Assembly (NCBI GenBank): GCA_003290165.1 | Contig: QNQO01000224.1 | Span: 992,001-1,056,000, forward strand | Reading direction: 5' to 3' | DNA from: Berberis thunbergii | Taxonomy: Eukaryota > Streptophyta > Magnoliopsida > Ranunculales > Berberidaceae | Length of the DNA: 64,000 bases | Part shown: one piece after another, positions 38,710 through 51,174 of the stretch | Layout of the letters: the number at the start of each line of letters is the position of its first letter | Position numbering within the stretch: the stretch's first letter is position 1 | Made by a program: the position numbers and the translations under genes | The notes under the pieces: model-generated | Told to the model about the DNA's origin: nothing | Databases searched by the model: none | The model's input: the letters and a program-made list of their open reading frames with translations, nothing else

Positions 38710-40616
38710 TGATGGAGATTTTATTAACCTAAATTAATAAGCTAACAAACCCTACTTGTAATACCACAAGTACGCGGCTGTCCAAATAGTAGACAGTGGC
38801 AAATACAGGTCGATCCCACGAGGATTGACGAGACAGTCGAATTCTGAGACTTATTTAAACTAATTTAGAGTTGGGGGTTGCAGCAGATGAAAATTACTAA
38901 GTTAAGAGAACTAAATTGACAACTAAAATTAAACTAGTAAGATGATATGAGAGTGGACCGAGAAATCGAATCCACCACAGGTTCTTCGAGATTTGTGTAA
39001 TCCAAATTATTGTTTTCAAGAATCAACACAATTGACCTAAAGATTAATCTAAGTTCGCAATTGATTTCAGCAAAGGCATATACCCCTAGCATTGCATATC
39101 TTTCTACGTCACACACAATCACATTTATTTTAACTAATTCTAAACTCCTAGTATTGCATGTCTTCTTACGGCACACACAATCACAGATTCAAATTAATTG
39201 ATTAAAGCAAACTTTGAATATTAATAAAGGGAACTTATAACTACCGATTAGTCTAGATAATTATTCCTGATATAATCGGTGAAAGCAAATTATTGAAATT
39301 CAGAAATCAACTGTGTTAAACATTCAAGCATATAGAAAACAATAAATTTAGATACGACAAACTCTAGGAAACCCTGTGGTTTCATCTTTGCCTCGGCGCG
39401 GGGTCTAGAAGATCATGGTGGATGATGTCATAGCACTGGTGTAGGTGGAATTCATCTCAGCACAAACACTCATCCCGAGAAATAGCTGCAAATGCACTAT
39501 GGTGGTATAGAGCAGAAATCAGGGGTGCAAATAGCCTAATTTGGAAGAGTGACTAGTGGTACAGAGCAAATCCAGAGGTGTAAATAACAAAATTGATTCA
39601 AAAATCAGTTTTCTCCTGCGCTTTCTTCCTCGCTGAGCTCCTCGCGAGCTTCTCCTTCCCTGTTGCTTCTTCCTCCATCCGGTATAACCTGCAAGAATAG
39701 AGAGGGAAACAAAGAGATTGAGATGCGAGATGGGAGAGAAAGACGAGAGAAGAAGGAAACAGGAAGAGCGCACGGAGAGGAGCAGGGAGGTGCTCTGCTC
39801 AGTTGTTGCTCCCATTCTTCTATTTTAGTGCGAGAGAGATGGTGGTGATGCGTGCTCTGGTTATGATGAAGGAGCAGAAAGTGAGAAGTGGAGGAATAAG
39901 AGACCGTGGAAGAGAGAGGAACAGGGGACGGTGTGAGAAGGAGTAGAGGAACAGGGGCGGTGCTCCCTGTTGCGAGGTGGTGTGGTGGTATGTCTGGCTC
40001 TGTTGCCAGGTGGAACAGGGTGGTTGTGTTGTGCTTGTGACGGTGGTCGTGAGAGAGGAAAACAGTGAGAAAGAGAGACGGAAACAATAAGGATTTGAGA
40101 AGTGGCTGTTTGTGACGGTAGTTGCGACAAGGACGTGGAGTGTGATGGCGGCGATGGTGGTTGGTTAGTAGCAAAAGACGAAGGTTTCTATGTCTCTGCC
40201 AAGGAGGAGAGGAGAGGATGGGGGAGGAAAAACGTGGAAGAGGAGAGGCAGGGTGGCTGGAAAAAGAAAGAAGGTGCCAAGACCAGAAATCAAAAGAGAG
40301 ATCCAGATTCTAAATAGGTTTTCTCTATTCTCCTAGGTTGGGTTTGGGCTTTAGGTTAACTTTCAGACTTGGGCTTAAGTAATATGTGAATTTGGCTTAT
40401 TTGGGTAAGGCTTAGATATGTGACCCACTACTTTGTACCATCACTAGAATCAACCAATTGATCATTTCTCAAATTGTTGCCTTAATGTGATTTCATCGTT
40501 TTCGCTCAAATTCCTACAAAGACATGAAAACGAAATAATTAGAATAAAATATAATAATTGAAACACTAAAATATATAAATTAAGGGATATATTATGTAAT
40601 AATTACATGAATATCA
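38710..40616 (-). repeat. 3' LTR of the Athila element
   Basis: 1,907 bp. A proline-rich frame (40174-39605) and a GA-rich stretch (39690-39960) are compositional and occur in the partner LTR as well. Over roughly the first 290 aligned bases I count about 16 substitutions against the other LTR. Confidence 0.93.
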
Positions 40617-40630
40617 AATACCCCCAAACC
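40617..40630 (-). other. Polypurine tract of the Athila element
   Basis: GGTTTGGGGGTATT lies directly before the 3' LTR start TGATATTC on the - strand, the expected place for the plus-strand primer. Confidence 0.7.
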
Positions 40631-42160
40631 TATATTTTGCTAGTCCTCGAGCAAAACAATAAGAATAAAATTCTAACTCACTTTCGCAGCAATCATCGGT
40701 TGCACTTACCTTAAACGTGCAACAAGGCTTTAAACCCCTAGTTTACCTCTAGTGGACGAGTTATAGTCTCGCGAGGGTTTCCAGAGATGTTACCCACAAA
40801 CATTGTGACTCAATAAATTTTCAAAACATGGTAACTTGGTTACTCGATCTATTATCCTCAGAGTAATAATCTAATTGCCAAAATTTTTAGAAAACAATTA
40901 ATAGTGTCACAATAATATATCAAAGAATCTAACAACAATTTAATAATACCCAAAGATTAAATAAATTTCATCAATTATTCTCAACTCGAAGTGTGTGTGT
41001 GCACGACCTTATCAACATAACTTTATTTTTCTCAGTAAAGATACGACTAGATATCCTTTGAATTGTACGCTTCGACTACAAATCTTTCTTGTCACTCAGA
41101 AATGAATCACTTAGAGATTAGCTGGTTATCACTCAGTTTAAATGTGAGAAAGAGAATAAATTATGGAAACACAAATATCTCACATATAATAATCATGAAA
41201 AACAGAATTTTAAAATAATGAAATGAATATGATCTCATGGACAAGAATATCAATTACTTTGAGAATGTTGAATCATACGCCATAGTTCTTGTCAATTTAA
41301 TATCAACATCTATGAACCAGACTTTTACTTAAGATCAATTAGGTCTTTATTAGGTTGTAATGAGGCTAAGATTTTGACTAACAAGAATGGAAAAGGGTAC
41401 GAGAAAATTCTCTGAGAATTTATACACCCTTTAATAAGCACGTTGGGCTCTGAAGAATAAACCAGTGTTGTACACCATTATTTTTCTTCATTCAAAATTC
41501 TTATTCATTTATTTTTTTTTGACATGCTTTCCCCTTCTGCACAATAAAACATTTCAGTCCTGAGGATTCATGGAATATTTAGTTTCAACTTTTTTATTTG
41601 CCCATTCCAAAAATATATCAACCATACACATTCTCAGAGACATTGGGTAAGGATAAAAATAGTATGATATATTACCCCCTAACCGGAGTAGGTAATGGAG
41701 ATGGGGTTAGCAAAGAAAAAGTTTATTTAAAGGCTCAAAGGGCTGCAAACGGATATTTATTATTAGGTAGGCTAAAAGGCTAAAGAACGATTCAAAGAAA
41801 AAAAAATGCCTATATCACTTCTTAAGCTCTAGTCGTTATTATGACATCTCAACTAAATAAATCAAGAAGTTCTAGTGTAATAATTCAATTTTAATGATAT
41901 TATCAAAGCAATCAATATAAAAAACAAGAATAATGAGATCATCAATGAAATAATGCAAACTCAAGAAAAGTCTGAGTTTATTTAATAACCCTCAAGAAAA
42001 ATATAATGTCTCAAAACTCACAAGAGTTAAGTCTCCACTATTATTCTAAGGTTTTCTAATTAATATCTTACTGATTAACTTCAAATTATTCTAACTCGGC
42101 TTATAGTGCAAGAGTGCTCGAGTCGAAGAATATTATGAAATATATTTAACTTAAAGACAT
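40631..42160. other. Non-coding 3' region of the Athila element
   Basis: About 1.5 kb between the truncated integrase and the polypurine tract. Athila elements often carry an env-like ORF here; none is recognisable, only AT-rich sequence with short frames. Confidence 0.6.
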
Positions 42161-42162
42161 TA

Positions 42163-42777
42163 TCAAACCATATGTTTTCCTATTGATATATAAAAGTGAC
42201 AAGTACGAGAGAAGATGTTATCATTCATTTTACAAGGTACCGCCTCTACCCATTTGAAAACATAATCAACAGCTAGAAGAATGTAAAGATAACCAAATGA
42301 TGGAGGGAACGGTCCCATTAAATCAATACCCCAAACATCAAAAATCTCCACAATGAGAAAATTAGTAAGAGGCATCATATTCCTGCGAGAAATGGAACCC
42401 ATTCGTTGGCATCTATCGTATGTAGCACAAAATGCATGAGTGTCACGAAAAATAGTCGGCCAATAAAAGCCACACTGCAAAACCTTTGCAGCTGTCTTTT
42501 TAGAACTAAAGTAACCTCGACACGCCTGATCATGACAAAAGGAAATGATACTATGAAATTCATTCTCTGGAACACATCTCCTAATGACCTGATCGAGACA
42601 ATACTTAAATAAATAAGGATCGTCCCAGAAGAAATGTCTTACCTCAGTAAGAAATTTAGTCTTATCTTGTTTAGACCAATTAGAAGGGAGTTGACCTATA
42701 ACAAGGTAATTCACAATATCTGCATACAAAGGTAACTGGGAGATAACGAGTAAATTGCTCATCAGGAAATGATTCAT
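42163..42777 (-). pseudogene. Athila integrase, N-terminal part
   Basis: The N-terminal zinc-binding region is visible (FCHDQACRGYFSSKKTA, VLQCGFYWPT), but a zinc Cys is lost: the family CDRCQR reads YDRCQR. The catalytic core begins normally (DVWGIDLMGPFPPSFG, LAVDYVFKWVEAV) and then stops being recognisable after KMNDNIFSR, so the later catalytic Asp and Glu and the whole C-terminal domain are missing. Confidence 0.85.
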
Positions 42778-42799
42778 TCAAAAGCACATTTGCAATAGA

Positions 42800-43375
42800 T
42801 GATTATAAAAGAAGTCTAGACAAATGGTCAGCTACAACATTTTCAGAACCCTTATTGTCCCGAATCTCAATATCAAACTCCTGTAGCAATAGGACCCAAC
42901 GAGTCAAGCGTGGCTTAACATCCTTTTTAGAAAAAAGTACTTCAGCGCCGCATGATCAGTAAAAATGATAACTTTGGATCCTATAAGGTATGACCTAAAT
43001 TTGTCCAATGCAAAGACAATAGCAAGTAACTCCTTCTCCGTGGTGGAGTAATTAAGTTGCGCATCTTGTAGAGTTTTACTGGCATAATAAATAACATGGG
43101 GCTTTTTGTCCACCCGTTGTCGTAAGACAACTCCAATCGCAAAATCAGAATCATCACACATAAGCTCAAAAGGTAAATGCCAATTAGGAGGTTGGATGAA
43201 TAGAGCTGAATTCAACAATTGTTTAAGCTTTTCAAAGGCTTTCAAACAGTCTTCATCAAAGACGAAGGCAGAGTCCTTAGCAAGTAAATTGCATAGAGAA
43301 CCTACGGTAAAAACCAACATGGCCTAGAAAAGATCTAATGTCTTTCACCATCTTCGGTGGTGGAAGACTCAAGAT
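42800..43375 (-). pseudogene. Athila RNase H and connection region
   Basis: Frame 43320-42904 holds the RNase H fold: FELMCDDSDFAIGVVL, YYASKTLQDAQLNYSTTEKE and [13 protein letters not shown] frameshift upstream separates it from RSFLGHVGFYRRF (43,370-43,325). Another downstream moves [15 protein letters not shown] and VVADHLSRL (42,900-42,810) to a different frame. It lies between RT and integrase as in all gypsy elements. Confidence 0.88.
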
Positions 43376-44232
43376 TAAATCATTTTTGCTTTGTCAACTT
43401 CAATGCCCTTATTAGAAATTATGTGCCCAAGAACTATACCTTGCCTAACCATAAAATGACATTTCTCCCAATTCAAGACAAGACTTTTCTCTTCACACTT
43501 CTTTAACACTAGGGTTAAATGATGCAAACACTCATCAAATGAATCCCCAAACACTGAGAATTCATCCATGAACACCTCAAGAAACCTTTCAACCATATCT
43601 GAGAAAATACTTAGCATACACCTCTGAAAGTTGGCGGGTGCGTTACACAACCCAAAAGGCATTATCCGATAAGCAAAAGTCCCAAAAGTGCAAGTGAATG
43701 TAGTTTTCTCTTGATCCTCGGGTGCGATGGGGATTTGGTTATAACTGGAATATCCATCAAGAAAACAATAGTAATCATGTCCGACTAACCTCTCAAGCAT
43801 CTGATCGATAAAAGGGAGAGAAAAATGATATTTCCTCGTGCCTGAGTTCAACTTACGGTAGTCAATACAAACTCGCCATCCAGTGGTCAGGCGGGTAGGC
43901 ACTAACTCATTCTTATCATTTGTGACTACAATTACCCCCGATTTCTTGGGAACAACCTGAACTAGACTGACCCAAGAGCTATCTGAAATGGGGTAAATAA
44001 TACCAACATCCAACAATTTGAGCATTTCGGCTCGGACAACCTCCTTAAGATTAGGATTAAGTCTATGTTGCATTTCACGTGAAGTTTTGGCATTATCTTC
44101 CATATAAATACGATGCATGAAAACAGTTGGACTTATTCCTTTAATGTCTGCTATAGTCCACCCCAGTGATGCCTTATGTTCTTTCAAAACGTTTAGCAAC
44201 TTACTTTCATGTTCAAGAGTCAATGTCGATGA
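43375..44232 (-). pseudogene. Athila reverse transcriptase
   Basis: Long open frame covering the RT from SSTLTLEHESKLL through the palm and fingers: GWRVCIDYRKLN, HFSLPFIDQMLERL, FLDGYSSYNQIPIAPED, FRIMPFG-type motif (YRIMPFGLCNAPANFQRCM), to HIISNKGIEVDKAK. The catalytic box that should read FMDD is FMDE (codon GAA at 43563-43561), which removes one of the two metal-binding aspartates. The frame continues to 44,319 only because it runs into the nested element; the true coding part ends at the insertion point. Confidence 0.92.
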
Positions 44233-44237
44233 AATAA

Positions 44238-44773
44238 TGTTGCGCCTTATTGCGGAAGCGGGTAGACACCAACAATTGCACACAAGTACCACAAGGAGCC
44301 AATCAATTAAATAGAGCAACTAGCAATGAAAGAAATTAGAGAAATTAAGAACATACCACAAGAGACACAAGGTTTACGTGGTTCAGCAAATTGCCTACGT
44401 CCACGGTGAGGTGATTCCATTATATTCAAGAACAAGGTACAAGAAGATGACAATTCTCACACAATCTCTCAACAAGAGATGAAACAATTCAAGGAATTAT
44501 CTTTCTCTATTCCCTGTGCTTCACAATTTTTCTACATGGAATCATCTTAACAAAACACCTACAGTTCCTAGTATATATAGGAACAACAGTTTCCTGTTTC
44601 GCAGCAGTTTCCTGTTTCCTAGAATTTATTTCCTGTTCAAAAAACAGTTTCCAGAAGTCCAAACAGTTTTTCCTATTTCAAACAGGAGTCCAAACAGTTT
44701 CCTGTTTCAAACAGGTTTCCTATTTCACAAAACAGTTTCCTGTTTCACAAAACATGTTGTTTCCTGTTTCACA
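44238..44773 (-). repeat. 3' LTR of the nested copia derivative
   Basis: 536 bp; differs from the partner LTR at roughly 12-15 sites plus a few short indels near its U3 end by hand comparison. The sequence before it on the - strand (AAATGGAGAAT) is a plausible polypurine tract. Confidence 0.88.
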
Positions 44774-45216
44774 ATTCTCCATTTCGGCAAATTTTTTATA
44801 AGGAAAAAATGAGCCGAAACAAGGCATAAGAATAAACTGATCCCACTCCATCATAGCTTTGTCACCTCATGAAACCGCCCCGAAGGGCAACGCCCCAAAG
44901 GGCCCTCAATCAACATGAGTCAATGTGGAGTAAGTCCAAACAATGTTGGAACTTAACTCCAGGAACAACCTTTGTCAACATATCAGCAGGGTTGTCTTTT
45001 GTGTGTACTTTCACCAAAGACACATACCATTCTGAATTTCATACTTCTCCACATGTACCTTGCTCACCTTGGATGTCATTGCAAACCAAAACTGTGACTT
45101 TCTAGACAAGAAGTTTCACTATGGTTTTTCTTCAAACAACTTGTGCACAAACAAACCTAGCACTTTTGAATCTTCACAATCTTGAGTAGAACAATTCAAG
45201 ATCAATTTCCCTTAGT

Positions 45217-45228
45217 GCTCTGATACCA
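45217..45228 (-). other. tRNA-Met primer binding site of the nested element
   Basis: TGGTATCAGAGC on the - strand, two bases inside the 5' LTR, is complementary to the 3' end of initiator tRNA-Met, the usual copia primer. Confidence 0.9.
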
Positions 45229-45230
45229 AT

Positions 45231-45772
45231 TATTGCGCCTTATTGCGGAAGCGGGTAGACACCAATAATTGCACACAAGTACCACAAGGATCCAATCAAT
45301 TAAATAGAGCAACTAGCAATGAAAGATATTAGAGAAAATTAAGAACATACCACAAGAGACACAAGGTTTACGTGGTTCAGCAAATTGCCTACGTCCACGG
45401 TGAGGTGATTCCACTATATTCAAGAACAAGGTACAAGAAGATGAAAATTCTCACACAATCTCTCAACAAGAGATGAAACAATTCATGGAATTATCTTTCT
45501 CTATTCCCTGTGCTTCACAGTTTTTCTACATGGAATCATCTTAACAAAACACATACAGTTCCTAGTATATATAGGAACAACAGTTTCCTGTTTCGCAGCA
45601 GTTTCCTGTTTCCTAGAATTTATTTCCTGTTCAAAAATAGTTTCCAGAAGTCCAAACAGTTTTTCTTATTTCAAACATGAGTCCAAACAGTTTCCTGTTT
45701 CAAACAGGTTTCCTATTTCACAAAACAATTATTTGTCCTATTCCTGTTTGTGAAACAGTTTCCTGTTTCACA
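45231..45772 (-). repeat. 5' LTR of the nested copia derivative, with U3 repeats
   Basis: 542 bp. On the - strand the U3 part contains several copies of GAAACAGGAAACTG and shortened versions, followed by a CCTATATATACTAGG TATA-like box (about 45,575-45,560). Its inner end reads ..TA instead of ..CA, a point change. Confidence 0.88.
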
Positions 45773-46654
45773 AATAATAATAGGTAAAGTATCATCAGAA
45801 CCTAAAAAATTATACTTGAGGGTGTCAGGTAATGGTTTAAGGTCAAGCTTGGGTGGCTTCTCAACCGAAGGGACGAGTTTTGACTCACTAAGTGGAAGGG
45901 GTTTAACTTTAGACTTCCATGAAGAGTTAGGAACCATACTAGGGGATGCATCAAGCAAATCATTCATTTCCCTAATGGAATTATTAATATCGAAGTCTAA
46001 ACCAGAATGAGTCAAACAAGCCGTTAAGGGATCATCTAAGGCGAACTGGGGAAAGGAATTTTTCCTCATGTCAACCTCATGGATATCTTCGGACTCGAGA
46101 GGTTGTTGACTAACATTAAAAACGTTGAGTTCGACAGTCATGTTGCCAAATGACAATTTCATAATTCCATTCCTGCAGTTAATAATGGCATTGGATGTGG
46201 CAAAAAATGGTTGACCCAAAATGACTGGAATGTTACTAGAGGGATTGTGAACAGGTTGTGTATCAAGAACTATAAAGTCCACAGGGTAATAAAAATTTTA
46301 AACCTTGATAATCACATCCTCTATAACACCATGAGGGACTCTGACATACCTATCTGCCAATTGCAGTGTTACTCTAGTCGATTCTAACCCACCGAGACCT
46401 AATTGCTCATAAATAGAATATGACAATAAATTAGCACTCGACCATAAATCCAATATTGCCTTATCTATCAGATGGTCACCGATAATACAAGAAATAGTCG
46501 GGCAACCAGGATCCCTATACTTAGGCGGGGTTCTGTGTTGAATAATTGAGCTTATTTGCTCGGTGAGGAAGGCTTTTTTGCACATGTAGCTTCCGCTTCT
46601 GTGTGCAAAGATCCTTAAAAAATTTGGCGTAGCTAGGAACTTGCTTGATAGCAT
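45773..46654 (-). pseudogene. Athila aspartic protease region
   Basis: Reads PPKYRDPGCPTISCIIGD, LGGLESTRVTLQLADRYV, then PSSNIPVILGQPFFATSNA and CRNGIMKLSFGNMTVELNV, all characteristic of Athila protease. The active-site triplet is destroyed: the family DLGAS reads DLWSS (about 46,450-46,435), so the Asp-x-Gly core is gone. A stop at about 46,296-46,283 interrupts the frame. The frame is finally cut by the nested element. Confidence 0.87.
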
Positions 46655-48393
46655 CGAGTAATGGGATATTTATGTGGACTTGTTTAAAAATTTCCATTAC
46701 GTCGTTTACATTTGTTCCTTTCTTTGCTGGAGCTAATCGTGATGGAAACGTGGCTCTAGGCAAGTAAGATGCTTGAGTGAGGTTAGAGTCAACAGGAACA
46801 TTTGTAGAAGGTGATGCTTTATCAACCTCCTTGTCAGATGGAGATGCAACCTGCTTTGACTTAGATGTGGATGCATTGACACTCAAATCGGGCACTTGTA
46901 CTCGATTGTCAACCTGTTTTCCACTCCTAAGGGTAGTAATAGATTTGACATCTTCATTGCAGGACTTAGATGTACTACCAACTGTGAATTGACCCTTTGG
47001 GTTTGGAACAGGTTGACTAGGAAATCTCCCTGGCTCTCTCTCAGAAGAAGACTGAGTAATCTTACTCACAGCTATCTCAAGTCTATTAAGGGCTTGAGAT
47101 TGGTGTTGAGTCGTGGCTTTCAACTCAGATACGTCCTTAGAATTCTGCTCAATTATACTTTCTGATCGCTGCAAAAACCGATTAACCGTTTCCTCTAAAC
47201 TTATGTGTTGGATGGAAGAACTTGGTTATGGTGGGACCTAACATGACTAGGGACTTGAGGAGCCTGGGAGACAACAACAGGTCCCCCTTGGTGTGGGCCA
47301 TGGGCCCAGGAGAGACTTGGATGTTTGGCGAACCTTGAATTATAATAGTTAGGTTGCAGATTATTGCCAGGTCGCTGCATCGCATTAAAAGCGTTGACTT
47401 GCTCAGCATAGTATGCATGATAATCGTTTTGCAAGTCACAATTAGCTATTGAATGACCAGGACTCAAACATGCAACACAGACTTCAGATGAAGCGTTTGT
47501 GGGAAGTGCAGGTTGAGTCATTCAAAAGAGCATCTATCTTTTGAGTCATGGTCATAACAACCGTCTCTAACTTTGAGGTAGAAGGGGGGTGAACAGATGT
47601 ATCTCTAACTTCATAAATACCGCCCTTACGCCTATCAAACTCCTTTCTTGAATAATCCCATTGCTGAGAATTTTTGGAAATAGTTTCAAAGAATTCCCCT
47701 ATCTCATTGACACTCATCTTCATTAATGACCCACCACTAGTAGCATCAATCATATGACGGTTTTGAGGGGTTAAACTGTCTTGGAAGTATGGAACTAGCC
47801 GCCACTTCTCGAATCCGTGATGGGGACACCTGACAATGAGCTCACTGAGCCTTTCCCAACATTCATAGAAATGTTCACCCTCTTTTTGTTGAATTAGATA
47901 AGTCTCGTCGGAGAACATTCGTTTTATGAATGGCAAAGTACTTTGTCAAGAACTTTCTTGACAACGCATCCCATGATGTGATAGATCCTGTCTCTAATGC
48001 ATTTAACCTCGATTTCGCCTTATCTTTCAGAGGAAAGGGAAATAACCTAAGACGGATCGAATCATCAGAAAAGTTTTGGTACTTCAGGGTAGCGCAAATG
48101 TCAAGAAATTCTTTGACATGAAGATAAAAGTCATCTTCCTCAAAACCAATAAAAGTGGGCAAGAGATGAATAATAGATGTTTTGAGTTCGAAACTGTTTG
48201 CATTTGTCTCAGGTAAGACAATGCAAAAAGAAACACTACTAGGAAGAGGGGTGAAGTAATCCTTAAAAGCCTTCCCCTCAGCCATCTTAGTGGACAAGGA
48301 TGATGAACCTAAATAGGTAATGGGGACTTCAAAGAACTCTTCGAATTTTTGTCGGACAAGTCTACTCTTAGAATCACGCACCCATATATGCAT
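46521..48393 (-). pseudogene. Athila gag, frameshifted
   Basis: Capsid-like region 48393-47875 (YFTPLPSSVSF, FIGFEEDDFYLHVKEFLDIC, RLFPFPLKDKAKSRLNAL). It continues in another frame at 47936-47484 (EHFYECWERLSELIVRCPHHG, a conserved gag segment). A third frame at 47521-47201 has the zinc knuckle CVACLSPGHSIANC (CX2CX4HX4C). The spacer with SEREPGRFPSQPVPNPKGQ and VPSYAKFFKDLCTQKRKL is at 47174-46521, back in the second frame. At least three frameshifts separate the parts. Confidence 0.88.
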
Positions 48394-49290
48394 AAACTAC
48401 TGGATAACGAAGGTTCAAAGTCAACACTCCTAAATAGACTTCAATTAAATTATTTTTTAATGCAAGCCTAACTGCTATATGAAGATGACCTAACTCTAAA
48501 AAAAAAAAAATTAAAAACAACGGGACCCTAAATGACACCTAAATGATGCATAAACAAAATGAGTGGAAGACGACTCTAGAGCTTTTCTTTACTAATGCAG
48601 GGATGAAATTCAATTCAATTTACCTAACCGTGGGAAAGGCACGATAATTTCCTATCAATCCACCACTACAAAGTTGCTCCTACCTCTTTTTCCATTTTCT
48701 GGCTCAAAGTGAAATGCCAGTTCAAGAACTGTTCCCAGATGCGATATGTTCATTCACTCGACCACTTTAAGCCATCAAACGTCCAAAGAGGGTTCCTATG
48801 AGCGTCACACCAGTCCTAGATAATTATCTTGCTACAAGTTTTAAATAGTGAAGGCCTAAGTTCCTACCCCAAAAATAGATGGTGATTAACCTATCCGTGG
48901 GAGAGGGCACATAAGTTTCAACTCAATCCTGTCATTATTCAAATTTGCATGCAATACTACCTAGAACAAGCTAACACAAGTGATCACATAGAAACCGCGT
49001 GCAGATGCGGTGAGTAGAAGTTACCTCTGGCATGAACCTCTTTCGGGTTACTTGCGACGCCGGGTAGAAGTCGATTTCTGAGAGTTTTCTTGCGAATCGC
49101 AATATTTCACTTCGTTCCCACTTGAGCTCCTATGTGTGTGACCGCCTGCAAGATAAATGTAAAATTAATTCAAACTCAAGCAAATAATACAAATAAGAAA
49201 GTGACTCGTAACACTGTTCCTAAAAATATAATTAAACCTAATTTATAAACTAGCAAAAAACAACCCTAGATTTCGATTGTACCTTCATAA

Positions 49291-49308
49291 TCCCCGGCAA
49301 CGGCGCCA
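49291..49308 (-). other. tRNA-Asp primer binding site of the Athila element
   Basis: TGGCGCCGTTGCCGGGGA on the - strand, five bases inside the 5' LTR, is an exact complement of the 3' end of plant tRNA-Asp (GUC). This primer is characteristic of the Athila clade. Confidence 0.95.
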
Positions 49309-49313
49309 AAACT

Positions 49314-51174
49314 TGATGGAGATTTTATTAACCTAAATTAATAAGCTAATAAACCCTACTTGTAATATTGCAAGTGCACAGCTATCCAACTAGTAGACAG
49401 TGGCAAATACAGGTCGATCCCACGAGGATTGACGAGACAGTCAAATTCTGAGGCTTATTTAAACTAATTTAGAGTTGGGGTTGCAGCAGATGAAAATTAC
49501 TAAGTTAAGAGAACTAAATTGACAACTAAATTAAACTAGTAAGATGATATGAGAGTGGATCAAGACATCGAATCCACCACAGGTTCTTCGAGATTTGTGT
49601 AATCCAAATTATTGTTTTCAAGAATCAACACAACTAACCTAAAGATTAATCTAAGTTTGCAATTGATTTCATCAAAGGCATAGCATTGCACGTCTTTCTA
49701 CGACACACACAATCACAAGTTTATTTTAACTAATTCTAAACCCCTAGCATTGCATGTCTTCTTACGACACACACAATCACAGATTCAGATTAATTGATTA
49801 AAGCAAGTTTTGAATATCAATAATGGGAGCTTCTAACTACCGATTAGTTTAGATAATTATTCCTGATATAATTGGTGAAAACAAATTATTGAAATTCAAA
49901 AATCAATTGTGTTAAACATTCAAGCATATAGAAAACAATAAATTTAGATATGACAATCTCTAGGAAACCCTGTGGTTTCATCTTCGTCTCGGCGTGGGGT
50001 CTAGAAGATCATGGTGGATGACGTCACAACACTGGTGTAAGTGGAATCCATCTTAGCACGAACACTCATATCGAGAAATAGCTGTAAATGCACTGTGGTG
50101 GTACAGAGCAGAAATCAAGGGTGCCAACAGCTTGAGTTGGAAGAATGACTGGTGGTACAGAGCAAAACCCAGAGGTGTAAATAACAAAACTGATTCGAAA
50201 ATCAGTTTTCTCCTGCGCTTTCTTCCTCGCGAGCTTCTCCTTCCCTGTTGCTTCTTCTTCCGTCTGGTATACCTGTAGGAATAGAGAGGGAAACAAAGAG
50301 ATTGAGATGCTAGATGGGAGAGGGATGAGAGAAGAAGGAAACAGGAAAAGTGCACGGAGAGGAGCAGGGAGGTGCTCTGCTATATTGTTGCTCCTGTCCT
50401 TATATTTCAGTGCGAGAGAGATGGTGGTGATGCGTGGTCTGGTTATGATGAAGGATCAGAAAGTGAGAAGTGGAGGAGGAAGAGACCATGGAAGAGAGAG
50501 GAACATGGGACAGTGTGAGAAGGAGTATAGGAACAGGGGCGGTGCTCCCTGTTGCGAGGTGGTGCGGTGGTCTACTTAACTCTGTCGCGAGGTTGAACAA
50601 GGTGGTTGTGTTGCACTGCTTGTGACTGTGGTAGTGAGAGAGGGAAACGGTGAGAAAGAGAGACGAAAACAGGAAGGATTCGAGAAGTGGTTGTTTGTGA
50701 CGGTAGTTGTGACGGGGACGTGGAGTGTGATGGTGGCGAGAGACGGAGGTTTCTATGTCTCTGCCAAGGAGGAAAGGAGAGGGGAGGAAGAAACGTGGAA
50801 GATGAGAGGCGTGGTGGCTGGAAAAAGATAGAAGGAGCCAATACCAGAAAGCAAAAGAGAGATCCAGATTCTAAATAGGTTTTCTTTGTTTTCCTAGGTT
50901 GGGTTTGGGCTTTAGGTTAACTTTCGGACTTGGGCTTAGGTAATAGGTGAATTTGGCTTATTTGGGTAAGGTTAATATATGTGACTTGCTACTCTGTACC
51001 ACTAGAATCAACCAATTGATCATTTCTCAGATTGTCTCCTTAATGCGATTTCATCGTTTTCGCTCAAATTCCTACAAAGACATGAAAACGAAATAATTAG
51101 AATAAAATATAATAATTGAAACACTAACATATATAAATTAAGGGATATATTATGTAATAATTACGTGAATATCA
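49314..51174 (-). repeat. 5' LTR of the Athila element
   Basis: 1,861 bp, starting TGATGGAGATTTTATTAACC and ending ..GAATATCA on the + strand. It is about 46 bp shorter than its partner because of small indels. Confidence 0.93.

Larger units (their letters stand above)
44238..45772 (-). mobile_element. Nested copia deletion derivative inside the Athila element
   Basis: 1,535 bp with TG...CA ends (TGTGAAACAGG ... GCGCAACA on the - strand) and the 5-bp duplication TTATT (on the + strand AATAA, 44233-44237 and 45773-45777). It splits the Athila frame between protease and RT: the codons on both sides (P-I-I-I and S-S-T-L) join in frame once the insert and one duplication are removed. It has two LTRs, a tRNA-Met primer site and only 457 bp of internal DNA. 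On the - strand that internal DNA still carries [19 protein letters not shown] (about 45,015-44,960), the C-terminal end of a copia RNase H. It is therefore a non-autonomous remnant of a copia element. Confidence 0.9.
38710..51174 (-). mobile_element. Athila-clade Ty3/gypsy retrotransposon, full length, inactive
   Basis: 12,465 bp bounded by TG...CA ends and the 5-bp duplication ATATC (38705-38709 and 51175-51179). Read on the - strand it has a 5' LTR (51174-49314), primer site, gag, protease, a nested insertion, RT, RNase H, a truncated integrase, a 1.5-kb non-coding stretch, a polypurine tract and a 3' LTR (40616-38710). Long LTRs, the tRNA-Asp primer site and the gag/protease sequence place it in the Athila clade. 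No env-like frame was found. Frameshifts and lost catalytic residues show it cannot move on its own. Confidence 0.95.

Noticed and set aside
39605..40174. Proline/histidine-rich 189-codon frame
   Set aside because: It lies wholly in an LTR, reflects CT-rich composition and is not kept as one frame in the partner LTR.
40631..42160. Env-like ORF of the Athila element
   Set aside because: No frame of useful length, signal peptide or transmembrane segment in this stretch.
44233..44319. Extra N-terminal residues on the RT frame
   Set aside because: This part is translated from the nested element's LTR and is not Athila protein.
49291..49308. A tRNA-Asp gene fragment
   Set aside because: Only the 18-nt 3' end is present and it sits at the exact primer-site position next to an LTR.
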